Shown one piece after another: positions 59,021 to 64,000 of a stretch of DNA of 64,000 nucleotides. This stretch comes from Medicago truncatula (lineage: Eukaryota > Streptophyta > Magnoliopsida > Fabales > Fabaceae), in the NCBI RefSeq assembly GCF_003473485.1, contig NC_053048.1, forward strand, positions 50,403,755-50,467,754. Reading direction: 5' to 3'. The number at the start of each line of letters is the position of its first letter. Within the stretch, counting starts at the first letter, position 1. Both the position numbers and the translations under genes were made by a program. The notes below the pieces were generated by a model. It saw nothing but the letters and a program-made list of their open reading frames with translations. It had not been told where the DNA came from and did no database searches.

Positions 59021-59998
59021 CCATGTAATAATAAATTATTAAACAGGGTGTCGTGTTTTTTTTTTCCTTTCTTTCTTTCATACGAGATTATAAAAACTTG
59101 AAAAAATGATCTTTGTTTTTTTCCTCTACATTCTTTTAATCACTTGCTGTTATGCATTATTATGTACGATAAATTGTCACTGTACAAGGTTTGTATGATA
59201 CACTTTACTGGATTATTATACTAGTCTTTTTTTTAAAGAAATTCATCGTCCAACTATAATTTTGATATAGAAGTTCTTCTAACATTCCCCTGTCCCTATC
59301 TAGCTCCGCCACCGATTACATGGATGAATGATCCCGTCTTGTGCGAGGGTGGAACTCTGTTGATTAATATTCTCCATTTTTTCTTCATAAATTGTGATTT
59401 CAAATCGGATTATTTATTACTATTATTATTGATATTATTCATAATTTTTCTAATTAAATTTGATTGATGCAATTTTTTTATAAAAATAAACAATATTTAT
59501 CTGTTCAAATTGATAGAGTACATGGATATATTACAAATTCAAAGTCACCAAAAACAAAAACGATGAATACGTAAACAAACTCACATTATCCATGTTAATA
59601 TCATAAAATGAAATAAAGAGTACTTATGTTTATAAATATGACTATATTCATTTTTAAAAAAATGATTATATTTAAGTATTCGGAATAATCTTACCTCTGA
59701 ATCTGCAACGTTGATATCGCAAAAGTCATTATGCGACATACGTTGACGGTGTCTAAAATTACTTGTAATAAAAAATTACTTATATGGCTGAAATTTTTTG
59801 AGAAAACTATATCACTTAGTATCAGTTATTTAAATTTTAATTACTATATTTTTTAATTCTTTCAATCAAAATTAATTTAAAGTTGATAAGATTTGATTTG
59901 AAATTAAAATAAAAAATATTTGATTAGGTGAAAAAAGATACAGTATATTTAATTTAATACTAGTATGTAATTGATCGATTAATTTAAAAAGAAATAAA
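59021..59998. other. Intergenic, AT-rich
   Basis: No gene or clear repeat border is recognised. A short GC-richer word near 59300-59360 ('agctccgccaccgattacat') looks like transposon debris but is too short to classify. Confidence 0.4.
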
Positions 59999-60521
59999 TA
60001 ACCGGCAAAGCCGGCGGATGAATTGTATTAGCAGCAGAATCTGAACCATTCCTGTTTGTAAAATTACAAAATCTGGAACGTCCATTCTAGATTTACTCAT
60101 TCCTCCATTGCCATTGGATTTCCTCGTACGCGTTTTTGAAACATTCTCTCCTCTCTAATTTCCTTCATATTTCCTCATACAACCAACCAAGAAGAGAATT
60201 TCTTTCTCTTCTTATAATAAATAAAAACTTTGCAACTTGCAATTACTACGTTTTTCACACACATTTGACACCTTCAAAATCAAAATTAAAATCAAACCAT
60301 TTATTAGTTTCCATAATGGGTTTCTTTCTCTCAGAGAATCTCGCAATTCTTCATATCTTAACAGATTTTTACTTTCCATCTTTACTCACACTCCCATTAT
60401 GTTGTGAGTTGTCACGTTGATGACCTTATTAAATAGAAACCTTTTCTCTATTCCTTTCTTTTTTTATGAGGTTTCTTCAGAATTTAGAAACTTGTTTTTT
60501 GATTCATAAAAGAAACCCAAC
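59999..60521 (+). promoter_or_regulatory. CDPK upstream region, copied at 53 kb
   Basis: The region contains 'ataaccggcaaagccggcgg' (a small palindrome), 'ggatttcctcgtacgcgttt' and the segment 60340-60460 shared with the CesA upstream region. A diverged copy lies at 53000-53580. It is the likely CDPK promoter and 5' UTR; a CT-rich stretch near 60440-60475 precedes the start codon. Confidence 0.55.

Positions 60522-64000
<3,479 letters not shown>

Overview
The window is plant nuclear DNA, most likely from a papilionoid legume such as Medicago or a close relative. This rests on AT-rich intergenic DNA, GT-AG introns in multi-exon genes, plant-only families (CesA, CDPK, Fra a 1/Mal d 1-associated protein), and many MITEs, tRNA-derived SINEs and LINE remnants. 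The species call is inference; no marker in the window settles it.

Layout, left to right. (1) 0.2-12 kb: a decayed tandem array of dihydroneopterin aldolase (folate pathway) genes, with one 3' relic at 195-330, two intact two-exon copies (2449-3695 and 6963-7836) and a stray copy of the upstream flank near 11.3-11.9 kb. The array is broken up by two LINE remnants and a glutamate carboxypeptidase pseudogene exon. (2) 12.6-16.2 kb: a transposon nest made of a SINE, a PIF/Harbinger element with TAA target duplication, a 910-bp Mutator-like element nested inside it, and a palindromic MITE. (3) 17.4-21.0 kb: a ten-exon START-domain protein with an acidic tail made of 48-residue repeats. (4) 22-25.7 kb: a non-autonomous Helitron carrying an RPA1-like OB-fold scrap. 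(5) 26.2-33.8 kb: a twelve-exon WDR74/Nsa1-type ribosome-biogenesis WD40 gene with telo-box and site II promoter motifs and a 1.2-kb hairpin in its fourth intron. (6) 34.8-36 kb: nested hAT elements. (7) 36.2-39.1 kb: a two-exon Fra a 1/Mal d 1-associated protein gene. (8) 39.5-40.1 kb: a LINE RNase H relic. (9) 40.8-48.1 kb, minus strand: a complete fourteen-exon CesA3-clade cellulose synthase. (10) 48-60 kb: a gene-free stretch built from repeated relics of the 5' ends of the two flanking genes plus TIR elements, SINEs and LINE pieces. (11) 60.5 kb to the window end, plus strand: a calcium-dependent protein kinase cut off by the window edge within EF-hand 4.

The genes do not form a pathway. 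They are independent housekeeping or family genes (folate, lipid binding, ribosome assembly, cell wall, calcium signalling). The strongest unusual signals are structural. The CesA and CDPK genes are divergent, and the DNA between them holds several partial copies of both 5' regions sharing one core segment. The WDR74 homologue's intron holds a long fold-back. Ultra-short A-tailed insertions with target-site duplications recur across the window, and one has an empty-site paralogue inside the window. A templated copy of a CesA exon edge sits in another CesA intron, and the first EF-hand of the CDPK has lost its key glutamate. All exon boundaries were derived by hand from reading frame, GT-AG signals and family knowledge; no alignment or expression data were available.
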